Assembly (NCBI GenBank): GCA_902651635.1
Contig: CACRSC010000024.1
Location: forward strand, 196,275-260,274
DNA from: Mastigamoeba balamuthi
Lineage: Eukaryota; Evosea; Mastigamoebida; Mastigamoebidae
Direction of reading: 5' to 3'
Length of the DNA: 64,000 nucleotides
Shown here: positions 21,201-32,588 of the stretch, one piece after another
Numbering within the stretch: the stretch's first letter is position 1
Layout of the letters: each line of letters opens with the position of its first letter
Notes under the pieces: model-generated
What the model was told of the DNA's origin: nothing
What the model saw: the letters and a program-made list of their open reading frames with translations, nothing else
Database searches by the model: none
Translations under genes and position numbers: made by a program

Positions 21201-22907
21201 TCTCAGAAAAGGTCAGGTTGTTGGATTCACCCCTTTTTATCCTGCTTAGAACATCTGCTGGGAATATGTTCTTCATGATGTTCTCTGTCTGCCTGATTTT
21301 TGGCTTTCAGAATATAGGGAAGCATGAAACGAGAGACGGACTCCGTTTGACGCTCAATTGCGCTCAATAGCTCATTTACTGTCCGAGCCACCTTTCGCAG
21401 TTCAGTCTTTCCAGTAACGTGAAGCCTCTCTCTCCTGTTGCTCTGGGCAGAATTAGCAGCCTGAGTACTGATTGTGCATACTGGGTCTGCGGAAATGGCA
21501 ACGATCTGGTTGGAGAGACTGGAGAGAATTCTGATAACAAAGATATCGACGAGCGAGAAGACAACGCAGAAAAGCACACAGAAAGTTGTGCAGAAGATTA
21601 TGATGAAGAAGCGAGTTGCTGTTCCTGAGTAAGACAGCAATCAGTTTGAGTGAGTCGTACTCGAGGTCATCGTTGGCTCGTCAATGCGATTCCCCCTGAT
21701 GAGTGCGAATACTCTGGGCACTCTCCGCTCGTCGCTGAGTTGGAGGCCAATTGCCAGGTATGACTGGTGCGACTGGTTGGCGGTGACTGAGCAGGACAGG
21801 TCTAATGAATCGAAAGCGGAAGCTGCTGCCACCACGTGGCCAACGTCTTTATCTGCGAAAACAGGGATGCGTGAGATAACGGGCCAGATACAGACCAAAG
21901 TGCTCCTCACCAGCAATGAGCTCTGACAGCAGAACAGAATTTCCATTCCACGCTGTCAATAATTCCTTGTTGCCCTCGATGTCGTACATCCTGAGAGAAC
22001 ATTGAGACAGCGGAGTTGCCTCACTTTGTACAGAGAGACGCAGAGGTTTGATGTCTTCGCGATGCCATCCAGCGGATTGTGCACGTCCCTCATGAAGACG
22101 ACCCATCCTACATCGTCTCCGGATAAGTTACTGTACCTCACGTACTTGCTCTGCACAATCACTGCGGTCTTTCTGCAGGAGCCACTATTTAGAGCCTAGT
22201 CCCAGCTGATGAAGGGAATTCGACGGACGTCTCTTGGATCCAGTAGAGGCCACTCGCTTCTCCCTTCTGCACGAGGGCCGCACCCACCTGTTGACCCAGA
22301 ACCGCAGGCGGAATGGTCGAGGCGTTCCCTTCGGCGTTCCACATGATCCCGTTCATCATCTGGACAGGCCCGGTGAGAGCGGTGAGGTGGGAGGGCCAAT
22401 CGAGTAATGGGGCTCAACTGTTCCGTTGGGCAGGACGAGCATGTAGCCCTGGAGTCCTAGGCCTGTCAGCATGTCCGTGCCATTGCCCAGAGACACCTTC
22501 CAGAACTCCCCTTCAGGGTCCTGCGCCGCCATGTACTCGTACATAAGGTCCTGTGCGAGAGAAGGCGGAGGGCAATCAGACAACAAGTGCACCAGTGGAC
22601 ACCTCTCCGACGGTCGACGCACCCAGCAGGCGATCAAGGACGCCGCGGTGCCGATGACCGACAGCTGGTTGCTGAAGGCGCCGAAGAACAGCGCGGCCTC
22701 CTCGTCGGCCTGGCTGCTCTCGAGGGAGTGCAGCTCGTTCTGCGCCAAGCGCCCGATGAGCCCCGTCGAGAGCCCCACGGCCGCCGCCACGACGACCAGC
22801 AGCGCCGCGAGCACGTGGAACCGCACGTGGCGCATCATCCGGGCCGCACCACAGTGGGCCTGTGTGGTCTCCTCCTCTCTGAGGGGCGTGGGCATTGCTC
22901 CTGACAT
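18281..22907 (-). CDS. Receptor-type adenylyl cyclase with two cyclase domains (copy 1), multi-exon
   Basis: The start is taken at 22907, the first ATG before the membrane segment; an in-frame ATG at 23093 is possible. Order: helix 1 (about 22800-22730), a glycosylation-rich extracellular sensor, helix 2 (about 21600-21540), a HAMP-like VTGKTELRKVARTVNELL segment, and cyclase C1 (FADICNF, TKVMTIGDAY, then FEIWGPS). Next come helix 3 (about 20350-20270), a second extracellular domain, helix 4 (about 19250-19190) and cyclase C2 (FCDIVGF, KIKTILDVY, IYDLWSDTVNM-AARLKA). C1 supplies the two metal-binding Asp residues. C2 supplies the adenine-reading Lys and Asp and the transition-state Asn and Arg, as in mammalian membrane cyclases, so ATP is the likely substrate. 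The intron splitting TVNM from AAR was resolved (about 18443-18495). I did not fix all exons. Its near mirror-image paralogue lies at 23724-28398. Confidence 0.8.
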
Positions 22908-23723
22908 AGTGGTGCGTGTTTCACTCACTGCCTGAAAGGAACGATGTGAGGTGGGGTGCCCCACTGGCAGCTGCACCTTTGCCAATATGCTTGCTGCTCG
23001 ATGGCTGCTTCTAAGGGAAAAAGGGAACAAGTTCACTGTCCCGATGCGGCCAGATGACTGCTCGACGGTTCTGAAGTACGAGAAGCGCCCCATAACAGGA
23101 GGGGAAATCTATCGGAAGGGGGTAACACGCAGGTCTGGAACTTGCTCGTGTGCGCTGTACTGCCAAATTTGGACGTCAGGTTTGCATTCACCAAATCCGG
23201 ATTTGGAGTCCAAATAATGCAATCCATGAGCCCAACCACGAAGGTCAGACAGGTACACACTCATGCCCTCTGTCTCGGATGCCCATAAGTATTCAGGCCT
23301 TGTGATAGAATATCCGATGAATGACACCGTGCGGACTGGGACCTGTACCCCTCAGCTTTTTCTGTTGCAATACCGAGGAACTCGGCCCATTGCCTGCAGT
23401 TGTGGAACTCCATATATGCCCGCAGATTCAATGACAGTCTTATTTTCTGTCATTCGTCGCCTTCTGGGCGGGAAGTATAAGCCAACCCTGCAGGAAACAG
23501 ACACAGAGGTAATCGCATGTGGTTGCCAATAATGCGAATTTGCAGAGGATTCCCTGACCACTGGCGAGCGATGGGCTGCCCCGCCCGACAGTGCCCACCC
23601 CAAAAGACCCGCGCCGCCCGAAATTGTCGAAATCGGGAGAGACATTCGACTGCCAGCGAAGCACTAAAAAAAGAAACCCACATAGGACGCAATAAACTCT
23701 GTGCGATCCCCGAGCCACAGAAC
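22908..23723. promoter_or_regulatory. Shared promoter region of the two head-to-head cyclase genes
   Basis: 816 bases separate the two start codons and should hold both promoters. I see an inverted pair of CAAATCCGGATTTG character at 23194-23207, a CAAATAATGCAAT segment and a second AATAATGCGAAT near 23530. No GATATCT-type box pair stands out. No third gene is supportable here. Confidence 0.4.
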
Positions 23724-26700
23724 ATGCGACCGCCACAGGAGGAGAGCCTCCCCGCACGTGCGCCACGCTGGACGCTGCCCCCCGTGGCGCGCAGCATGCG
23801 CCTGCACGTGCTGGTGGCGCTGCTGGCCGTCGTGTCCGCGGCAGCAGGGCTCTCGGCAGGGCTGCTGCTGCACGTCTCGGCGAACACGCTGCGGGGGCTC
23901 GAGCGCAGCCAGGCCACCGAGGAGGCCACACTCTTCAACGGCGCCTTCAACAACCAGATCGCCGTGCTCGCGGACATCACGTCCATGCTCGCCTGGTGGG
24001 TGCGTGGGGCCTAGTGCAAACAATTTACCGATCTGGGCCAGAATATTCCGATGCGTGCTATGGGCCCACGGATGCACCCTTCTTCTGGGACTGAATGCCA
24101 GTACCCTCGTGTTCTGACCTCGTGGGCGCATGCAGGACCTGATGTACGAGTACATGCAGCAGAGGAACGCCACAGGGCCTCTGTGGCAGTTCTACTACAA
24201 GGACGACACGACGCTGATGACGGACCTCGGCCTGTTCGGCTACCTCTTCTTCCTGCCCGACGGCACTGTGCGCGCTCTGCTCGGCAGGGCAGGCCCTCGA
24301 TGCCCTAACTTGTCGCCCTCGTCCTCCAGATGCTCAACGGGAACATGTGGAACGTGGACATGAACGGCACTGCCCCCCCGTCGGTCGTGCTGAGCGAGCA
24401 GGTCAGTGCGGCACTCCTGCAGGCTGGCGAGAGCAGAGGCCTCTACTGGATCCCGGAGAGGTCAGTACCCCGCGAGAGCCCGCGAGAGCTGCTGACTTAC
24501 CTCCCCTGCAGAGAGACAGCGGTGATCGCAGTGAGCCAGCCGGTGCTGTACAGCAACAGCACGGGGTCGAGCGCGGGATGGCTCGTCTTCACCAGGGAGG
24601 TGCACTACCCGCTCAGCGACATCGCGCAGACCATCGACATATGCGTCTCGCTGTGCGGGCAAAAGAGCGGGGCACAAGTGCCTCACAGTGCAGCACGCAG
24701 GTCGTACGACATCGACAAGTACGCGAGCATCGCGTCTGCTTGGAACGGCAAGACAATACGGATGAAGCAGCAGATAACGCGTGAGCCCGTGCTCGTGCTC
24801 CGCTCTCTGTTGCTCATTCGGTTCTCTCAGAGAACTCTGTCGGATATGTTGATGCCCAGTCGTCTGCCTTCGACAGCGCAGATCTCGCCTGCTCTGTGAC
24901 AGCCAAACAGACGCACAGCACATACCTGGCGATCGGTGTCCAGTACAGTGACGAGACTGGAGTTCCCAGGGTGTACGCTCTCATTCGGGGGAACCGCGTC
25001 GATGAGCCAACGATGACCTCGAGTGCGGATGCCCCTTTTCATATCTGCACGTCTGACCGCTCTTCCGCACAGCCACAAAGTACCTCATTATCATTCTATG
25101 TGTCTTCCTGGCAGTGGTGCTCTTCATGGTGTTCCTACTTGTTGAGTTCTCTGTGGTCAGGAGACTCTCGAACCTCTCGCAGCAGATTGTTCATTTGTCC
25201 TCTCTGACGGTCAGCACCTCTCATCTGTTGGTTCATCTGACGAACCACCTTCAGAACAACAATGGCGAGAGGGTCAAAGTCACGGGAAAGAGCGAGCTTC
25301 GTAATGTCACGAGTGCTGTCAATGAGCTGCTGGGAGCCCTCGAGCATAGAACACAGTAGGAGATTAAATAGCGACTATGCGCACTCAAACCGAACAGGAT
25401 GACAGAGCAAATCATGCAGAACATCTTTCCCGCAGATGTCCTGAGTCGGATTAAGAGGGGCGAGTCAAACAACTTGACATTCTGCAAGACATCTGTTCTT
25501 TTTGCTGACATTTGCAACTTTACGCTCTGGTTCGCAGGTACACTTCTGCTAATACCCACTAATATGGTTTCAGGTCTTCTGCCCTGCCTTCCGAGGTGGT
25601 GACTGATTATCTGAACAACATATTCAGCAAGATGGACGACATAGTTATCAGTCATGGAGTAACAAAGCTCATGACAATTGGAGATGCATACAGTTCGTAG
25701 TTATTCCATTATCACTCCTTTCACCACAATTTCAGTCGTTGTCAGTGGAATGACACCAGTCAGTGATTGCTCTGGAGTTGTTGTGGCTGTTGCTGTGTTG
25801 TTTTCCAAGTAAAATCAGATTGCTTGGTATTCGCTAACATTATTGTCAGACTATGCAATGGTCGGAAGATGGCCCAGTCTAGCCAGCCACTCCAATTTCG
25901 AATGGGCATTGCATCTGGTCCTTGCAGTAGCTCAATAGTCGGACTCAGAAAACAATTCTTCGAGCTCTGGGGCCCCTCAGGTTCCAATGTGATGCCATAA
26001 TAGTATGACTGACGATAATGCAGTGTACTTAAGTCAACGAATCCAAGAATCTGCTTCTCCTGGGGAGATCCTGTGCTGCTATGAGACGCGTCAGGCCGTG
26101 GAGGGGAATAGCAGTCACGTTGTGCTCGAGCCAGCAGGAGAGATTATTGATGGCTCTCAGAGCATTCGGACATGGAAGATTATCCCGGCATTTGAGTCCG
26201 AACCCGCAACTGATATTTCAACTCCAAGATCACAAAAATCGGCTGGACTTCTCAGTGTTATGCACGAAGACGACTTGAACATCTGGGACAAGAAAGAAAA
26301 CGAATCCAAGGCTGGAAAGATACTGCAGTGTGTGTTCTCACTTCGGATGAGCACGGCAGCAGGAATTATGGTCCTTCTGGTTGTGGCAGTTAGCGCTCTG
26401 ATAGGCTTTTTCTTCAGTACCGTGGGCAATGTCACAGCTCAGTTGATGGAGCATCGGGCACTTGCTGACATCAACCGAGTTTCACACGCTTTGGATGCTG
26501 CTCTCTATGAATTGCAAACCATTGCTGGTGGCTGGGGATGCTGGGTACGCAAACAAAAGTGATCGATAGACTTATCGATTGGCAGAATTACGCAAGAGAA
26601 TATGTCTCACAGGGAATTCCAGATGGATGGTTTTGGCAGAAGTATGTTCAAGAATATCCCGTTCTTGACGCCAACAACATTGATGGAATTCTCTACTTCA

Positions 26701-28398
26701 CTCTCAATGGAACTCTAATCAATAGTGCTGCAAAAGATGTTCAGACCTCTCGCCCAAGAAATGTAACTCACGAAGAGATTGAGGCATTGTCTGAGCAGAT
26801 AAAACAAAAGGGGAAGTTCTACTCACTTCTTACTGATCCAACATCGTACAATTTATTCAATATGTGTCAACTTCGCTGATAACCCTCTGCAAAGGGGAGT
26901 GACCAGATTAGCAGCCTCCTTTCCTGTCTCGGATTCAACCACATCCCCAGTCGTTGGATGGATTGTGTGGCTTCGTGACTTTCGACAGGCACTTCCATCG
27001 AAAGCCGCCATGATGAGTATGTGCATAGGAGTTTTCTATTCAGAAGACAGCACTGCTGGTCCAGTACATAAATTATGGCATACTGAAGATGCAGTACAGC
27101 CAGGATCCTCCATCAGCAGTATGCACAAAGAGGAGAACCATTTCTCAGATTTCACAATATTCATAGAAAGTGAGCTTGGATTGGTTACTGTTGATGGAAG
27201 AAGCGCCCTTTCCTCTGGCGTCTATTATTCCTGCCCACAGGGAATCACTACCACCTCACTGATTACTATCGAAGGAACAGTATTGAAGAATTCTGTACTC
27301 TCTCATTTGTTTAAATTGCTTACTTGTTCGGCAGAGAGGGGAAAGAGGGGTTCTTATAATCAGCATTCGAAAACCAGAACTTCTCTCTGAGCAGAAAAGT
27401 ATCTTTGGAATTCTGTGTGGCTATGGCTGCGGTGTGTTTTTTGCCGTTCTTGTTGGAATAGTTATTCTCATGGAGATTGTCATATTTCGAGGGCTCTCAC
27501 ATCTATCTGAAGCAATTGTCAAAGTGACGTCAAGCTCGACAAATGATTCCATCGTTTTCAGAGGCAACAGGCAGCTTCAGTGCATTGCCTCCTCAATTGA
27601 TCATCTTCTCAAAGTTCGGGCTGAACAACATCAGTATGTAAACATTAAATGTACTTATCTAACAATTCACAAGAAAAATGCTGAGTATTATCAGATCTCT
27701 ATTTCCAGAACATGTATTCACCTCTCTTCAGCAAGGTAACCTACCAAATGAGTCATTTGAATCATCGAGCATCATGTTCTGTGACATCATAGGGTTCAAG
27801 AGCTGGGCTACCACAACTGCACCAGCCCTTGTCTCAGCTTTCTTAACTGACTTTATGGAAAGTCTTGATTCCATTACTGAGAGGTGTGGAATCACCAAGA
27901 TTAAGACAATTCTGGATATCTATAGTGCGTATACAATTCTGCCTTCAAGTCCACAATCTCATACAGAAACACATTCAGTGGCTGCATCTGGAGTACCACA
28001 TACATCCGCAAGACATGCACAATCAATGCTGTCCTTGGCACTAGAGTTTCAGAAATTCTGCCAAGAGAGAGCACTTCCAAACTCAAAACCAGTCTACCTT
28101 CGAATTGGAGTTAGCTCAGGTCCTTGTGCTGGTGGCATTATTGGAAAACGAAACTGGATATATGATCTGTGGTCTGACACAGTAAATATGGTATTAACAA
28201 ACACATCAATATGCACATACTTACAAGAAATAGGCAGCACGACTGAAAGCACAAGCTCTTCCAGGTATGATTCTGTGTGATGAGTGTACTTATAAGCTAG
28301 CAATCCATGAATTTGAATTTGAGAAGCCCCAGGAGATACATCTTAAGGGCAAAGGCATTCAGAAAGTGTTTGTACTGGTTGGAAGAAAGAATAAATAA
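23724..28398 (+). CDS. Receptor-type adenylyl cyclase with two cyclase domains (copy 2), multi-exon
   Basis: Paralogue of the preceding gene, on the opposite strand. First exons: 23724-23999, 24136-24267, 24330-24460, then about 24512-24652. Order: helix 1 in exon 1, extracellular sensor with many N-x-S/T sites and a GWLVFTREVHYPLSDIA core, helix 2 (KYLIIILCVFLAVVLF, about 25080), HAMP-like linker, C1 (SVLFADICNF, TKLMTIGDAY), helix 3 (about 26345-26420), second sensor with VVGWIVWLRDFRQALP, helix 4 (about 27410-27490), and C2 (SSIMFCDIIGF, TKIKTILDIY, IYDLWSDTVNM-AARLKA). Substrate-reading residues sit in C2 and metal residues in C1, so one composite adenylyl cyclase site is expected. Exon 1 is GC-rich while the 3' half is much more AT-rich, as in copy 1. 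The intron in the C1 FADICNFT region lacks an in-frame canonical boundary. Sensor fold not recognised; it may be Cache- or CHASE-like. Confidence 0.82.
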
Positions 28399-29665
28399 CA
28401 TGCCATTGAATACTGCTATGCAATAGTGAACTTGATGTCCTCACTAGATAATTCCAGTGGCAATAACAGCTCTGTTCTACCCATAGAGGTTCATTCATTA
28501 TTTTCTATTGATCTGAAGAGGCCACGTTCTCTACAGATCTATCATTTCCAGTTTCTTGCCTCTTTATCACGCTAAAGGTGATTATTCCAGTTCTTTCTTG
28601 CCAGGAGATATGGCAGTTGTGCATGAAAAGGGGAAGAGGAGAACAGGGAAAAACGAGAATAATGAGGGCATCGCTTCAACCGTTTTTCTGAGAGCAAATC
28701 GGTGGCACCAAAACAGCACATCACACATCATTCACAACATTACTTAAACAACTGCTAATATGTTCAACCTTAAGACAGCACGAAAAGCCATAAAGTAATT
28801 CCACCTGTGCAGGCTGTTCCAATGCATTCTGGAATACCCCGTAGAATTCCTGGAACCGTTGTTTTAGCACTATAGAGGTCTGAACACCCCCCCCCTTTCA
28901 AGAAGGCGTGCCATTTCTTTATCTCTCGGCCTCCCGCACAAACTCCCCACGCTTTCGTTGTCGACTTCTCCGCCAGTCTTCCCGCCTCTCCAAGACGCCT
29001 CTTCCACTATTCTCCTCCGTCAAAATTTCCTCCAACCCTTTTCTTCGCCGCACTCTGCCCCCCCCCCTCCCCCCCAGACATCCTCGCGCGTGCCGCTTCG
29101 GTGTTCGCTTTAGACTTTGTTTCGTCTTAATACGTTTCTTTCCCCACAGTCGTCGACGATGAACTCGTGCGGGCACGTGTCGAAGGCGGGCCATACGTAA
29201 GTTAATTTTTCCAATGGAAAAAAAAGCATTCAATTACTTGTTCATACCATTCAGAGATTCTGGTACTCATCCACTGAAGGGCTATGTTTTTAGATTCAGT
29301 ACCGACCTGCAGTATCATGTCTGTATTTTGGGGTGTATTGCATCGTTCTTTACATGGAGACATTACTGTTATGAAATGAACAAAACGAACGAGCCGACGC
29401 GACACTAATCCGTGTGCTGTTCGAAATAGCACATTACTTGACCCCGTGAGTATCTGGGGAAGATAGGGTTGCCTCCCCATTTTACACACTGATGCTATGG
29501 AGCAGGCAAAGGTGCAGAAGCCACTCAACGTTGAGCCGATCCCTAGTGGAACGAAGACACGAAACACGTAGCCAAGATGCGAAAACATGTTTGCTCTGCG
29601 ACGTCAGCGCGAGCGTCAATCAGCGGGAGACGTGCGCAAAAAGGGCACGAGGATACTCTCTCAGG
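28399..29665. other. Intergenic stretch with a pyrimidine-rich tract and a possible lone first exon
   Basis: Between the cyclase stop and the UBA3 stop. It contains a C-run (28886-28895), a pyrimidine-rich tract (about 28905-29160) ending in a good acceptor (TTTCCCCACAG at 29140-29150), then a short ATG segment (29159) coding NSCGHVSKAGH and a strong donor CATAC|GTAAGT (about 29195). It looks like an internal or first coding exon on the plus strand, but no matching following exon was found. The rest shows nothing recognisable. Confidence 0.3.
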
Positions 29666-32262
29666 TCAGGACGAGTACTCGACACGCAGGACGAGGCCCA
29701 CGGGGAGAACAGGGTCGCTGACGCTGAGGTCCGTCCCGTGCGCGACGCCGAGCTCGGCGAGCGTGCGGCCGAGGTTGGCGGCCGTGGCGAGGCGCAGGGC
29801 CTCGGGGGCCTGCATGTAGAGGTTCCTGCCGGCCATGCGGACGCTGGGCGCCTGGAACTGGAAGTGCGGGTCGGCCGCCAGCTGCTGCATCAGCTCCTCC
29901 AGCGTCGCCCCCGCACGCACCGTGTACGTGGCGCTGGGCACCCCGCACGCGAGGCACGTCCCCTGACACAGTAGAACACGTAGAGAGGTTAGGGGCTGTG
30001 CAAAGTGCCAGGAGAGGAGGGCAACTTGAACGGAATACAACAGGACTGAGATGAACCCTAACAACTCGCAGAGAACCCCGGGCACACATGAGCGACAGCG
30101 CCCACCTGCTGCCGCGACTGAGGCAAACATGGCAAACGCGGGGGACAGCACGGAACAGTGTCCCGCCGCTCATAACAGCTCGGGCCAGTCGAACAAAATC
30201 ACTAAAGGGAAACGCCAGCCAACCCCAGCTGTCCCGTTACAACTGAGCAACGAGGGGACAGTCCCACACCCGCACACACCAAAACAACCGGGTCAAACGA
30301 TGAGCAAAAGCACGAAAGAGAGAACACTTCCGAGGGGGAGAGCAGGAGCAGCCTTCATCCCATTCCACGCGCACACGCACACACGCGTTGACGGCGGGGA
30401 GGAGTACCTTGCGCTCGTAGACAAAGGTGTAGGTGTAGGCGCCCGAGGCCCCGTTGTACATCATGTAGTTGTCGAGGCCCTGCGACGCGCTGGTCACGTA
30501 CTTGAAGGCCTCGTTGGCGCAGGCGGCGGCCACCAGCGCGTTGGTCGCGGCGATGGCGGGCACGATGTTCTTGACGACGCCCATCGCCAGCCGCAGCGTC
30601 ACGCCCGCGATGCCCTTGTCCGCCGCCCGCGCCTGCGCCGTCTCGCACACCCACCGCATGTGCTCCGCGTTGTCCGCGTCCAGCTGCCCCCCAGCGACGA
30701 CGCGCAGCGCCGGTCAGGAGACCACAGCGGCAGGGGGACACAGTCGGTCGCAAAATGGCGCAAATCAATTGATAATTTACACGAGGGCAGCAGCGCAGCC
30801 TCTGGCGCTGCATCCGAGGGCACAAACACACGCTCGCAGGGAGCACGGCAGAAGGAGCTGGCGAGAGCGCCCAAATCAATTGATTCGGGGCGGAAGAGAG
30901 CGCGGACCTTGGTGCCCGGGGCGAAGGGCTTGGGGTAGTCGGGGCTCTTCCAGGCGATCTCCGAGGCCCACTCGACGCAGTGCTCGGGGAGGCGGGGCTC
31001 CGAGGCGATGGTGCAGATGGGGTACTTGGTCTGCGGCGGGAACGCGTCGATGGCGCACTCAAAGCACGCGCTCAGGTACGGCAGTATCACACGCACGTGC
31101 CCCTTGAACCCCTCCGTGCCCCCGTCGATCAGCGGGATGATCGTCGACGCCACCAGCTCGCCGTCAGCGTCCTGGCGCGCGTAGCGCACGTATACGTAAT
31201 TTTCAGGAGATATGTGCGGAGATACGCGGATCTCCCCCCGCGTCAGTGTCAGTGGGGGGCGACACCTTCTCGACGAGGCCGCAGAGCGTGAAGTTGAGCC
31301 AGCGCCTCGCGGGGACGCTGTCCAGGCCCGACACGATCAGCTCGAACTGCTTGTACCACTCGCGGGGCATCGACTGCAGCATCCCCACGTAGCTGGGGAC
31401 GGGGGAGCGGCGATTCCAGATATTGCAGCAGATATCCTGACATCAGCGGGGAGAAATATCTCCGGGAGAATCTGCGGGGGGGCGGGGCGGTGCGCACGGC
31501 GTCACGTTGGCGCCGCGGACGCGCTTGTTGATGAACTCGGCGGCAGCCACCGCCTTGGGCTTCTTGACGTCGGTCGCGCGGAACAGAAACTGCCTGCGGG
31601 CGAGCGGTCCCGGAGCGAGACTCGGTCAGTTGATGCGAGCAAAAGGCGAGCAGAAAAACGGAAGAGAACGTCGAATCAATTGCCACAACGGCTACGGCCA
31701 AGAAAAACGGCAGCAGCACGGCGCAATCACCAGACAAATAAGCGAGCGAGACTCGGCCAAATCGCTGCGAGCAAAAAGGAAAATCGAAGAGAGAAGAACG
31801 TCGAATCAATTGCCACGACGGTCCACGGCCAAACAACGGGCAGCAGCAGCACACAGAAGAAAAAAAAAGCAATCGCGAGACAACAAGCAAAGCGATGCGT
31901 GCGCGCGTGCCATCGGGGCGCCACCACAGCGCCCGGGGATCCGACGTGTCGTGACGTGGCAGGAAAACGTCGCATCAACTGCCACGGCAGCGGGGGCAGA
32001 GGGGCAGAGGGGCAGAGGGGCACCTGTTGAGGTTCGAGTACTCGATGACGTCCATGTCGATGACGTGGAGTGCGCGGAAGCCCGAGAGGGCGAGGTCCTT
32101 GAGGAGCTCGCAGCCGAGGCCCCCGGCGCCGACGACGAGCACGCGGGCCGCCGCCAGCCGCTGCAGCCCCTCGGGCCCCGCCTCGTACCCCACCCCCGCC
32201 AGCGGGCCCGCTCGCCCCACCACCTTCCCCACGTCCGCCCACCGCTCCGCCTCTGCCGCCAT
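29666..32262 (-). CDS. UBA3: NEDD8-activating enzyme E1 catalytic subunit (UBA3), 6 exons
   Basis: Adenylates NEDD8 and carries it as a thioester before passing it to UBC12, working with the APPBP1/NAE1 subunit. Exons: 32262-32024, 31593-31498, 31392-31266, 31171-30908, 30683-30408 and 29962-29666; 432 aa. The nucleotide-binding loop is [22 protein letters not shown], followed by HVIDMD and SNLNRQFLFR. IVSGLDS-x-x-[16 protein letters not shown] and the catalytic-cysteine segment [13 protein letters not shown] follow. Zinc-binding pairs are YPIC and CLAC, and the C-terminal ubiquitin-fold domain holds RNLYMQ and TLAELGV. Length and motif order match the human protein. Intron 1 contains a tandem repeat, and several introns carry TCAATTGATT or GAGATAT elements. 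Confidence 0.95.
31600..31990. repeat. About 130-bp tandem repeat inside UBA3 intron 1
   Basis: Two clear units (31612-31700 and 31744-31830) share AGCGAGACTCGG, GCGAGCAAAA, AGAACGTCGAATCAATTGCC and ACGGCC in order. A third, shorter and more diverged unit ends near 31975 with AAACGTCGCATCAACTGCC. The repeat carries the CAATTGATTCG form of the intron element (in sense orientation) in each of its two full units. Confidence 0.7.
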
Positions 32263-32588
32263 CGTCGCCGTCGCCGTCGGTTTTCTACGCGCGGTGCGTT
32301 GCGCGGTGCTTACGTTCTGTTCTGCCCGATATTTTGTGATATTTGTGGATTCTCCACCCGAGATCTCGGAGATATTCGACAGAACACGCCATGGCCAAAG
32401 CACCCCTCTCGGAACTTGGAACTCACAGCCTTTGTTGCGCTCAGCAATACACTTCGATTCACTCGTCCCCGAGGATCAGAGACTGGCAGCACTCTATGAA
32501 TGACCATCCCCCATTCGTGCGTGCATTTGATCGCTGCTGGGTGAGCGCGTCGAACAAGAGAGACCGACCTGTGGATGGCACAGAGGGT
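32263..32588. promoter_or_regulatory. UBA3 upstream region with GATAT boxes, and the 3' flank of the FG-GAP-PARP gene
   Basis: Immediately upstream of the UBA3 start (on the minus strand) are GATATTTTGTGATATTTG (32330-32347) and the palindrome-like CGAGATCTCGGAGATATTCG (32359-32378). These are the same kind of box as at the RIOK3/TM2 and SPG21/ART-SEL1 intergenic regions. The remaining 200 bases show no gene. Confidence 0.4.

Noticed and set aside
28908-29162. An 84-codon Arg/Pro/Ser-rich open frame
   Set aside because: It lies in the pyrimidine-rich tract before a splice acceptor and shows no motif. More likely intron or 5' untranslated sequence.
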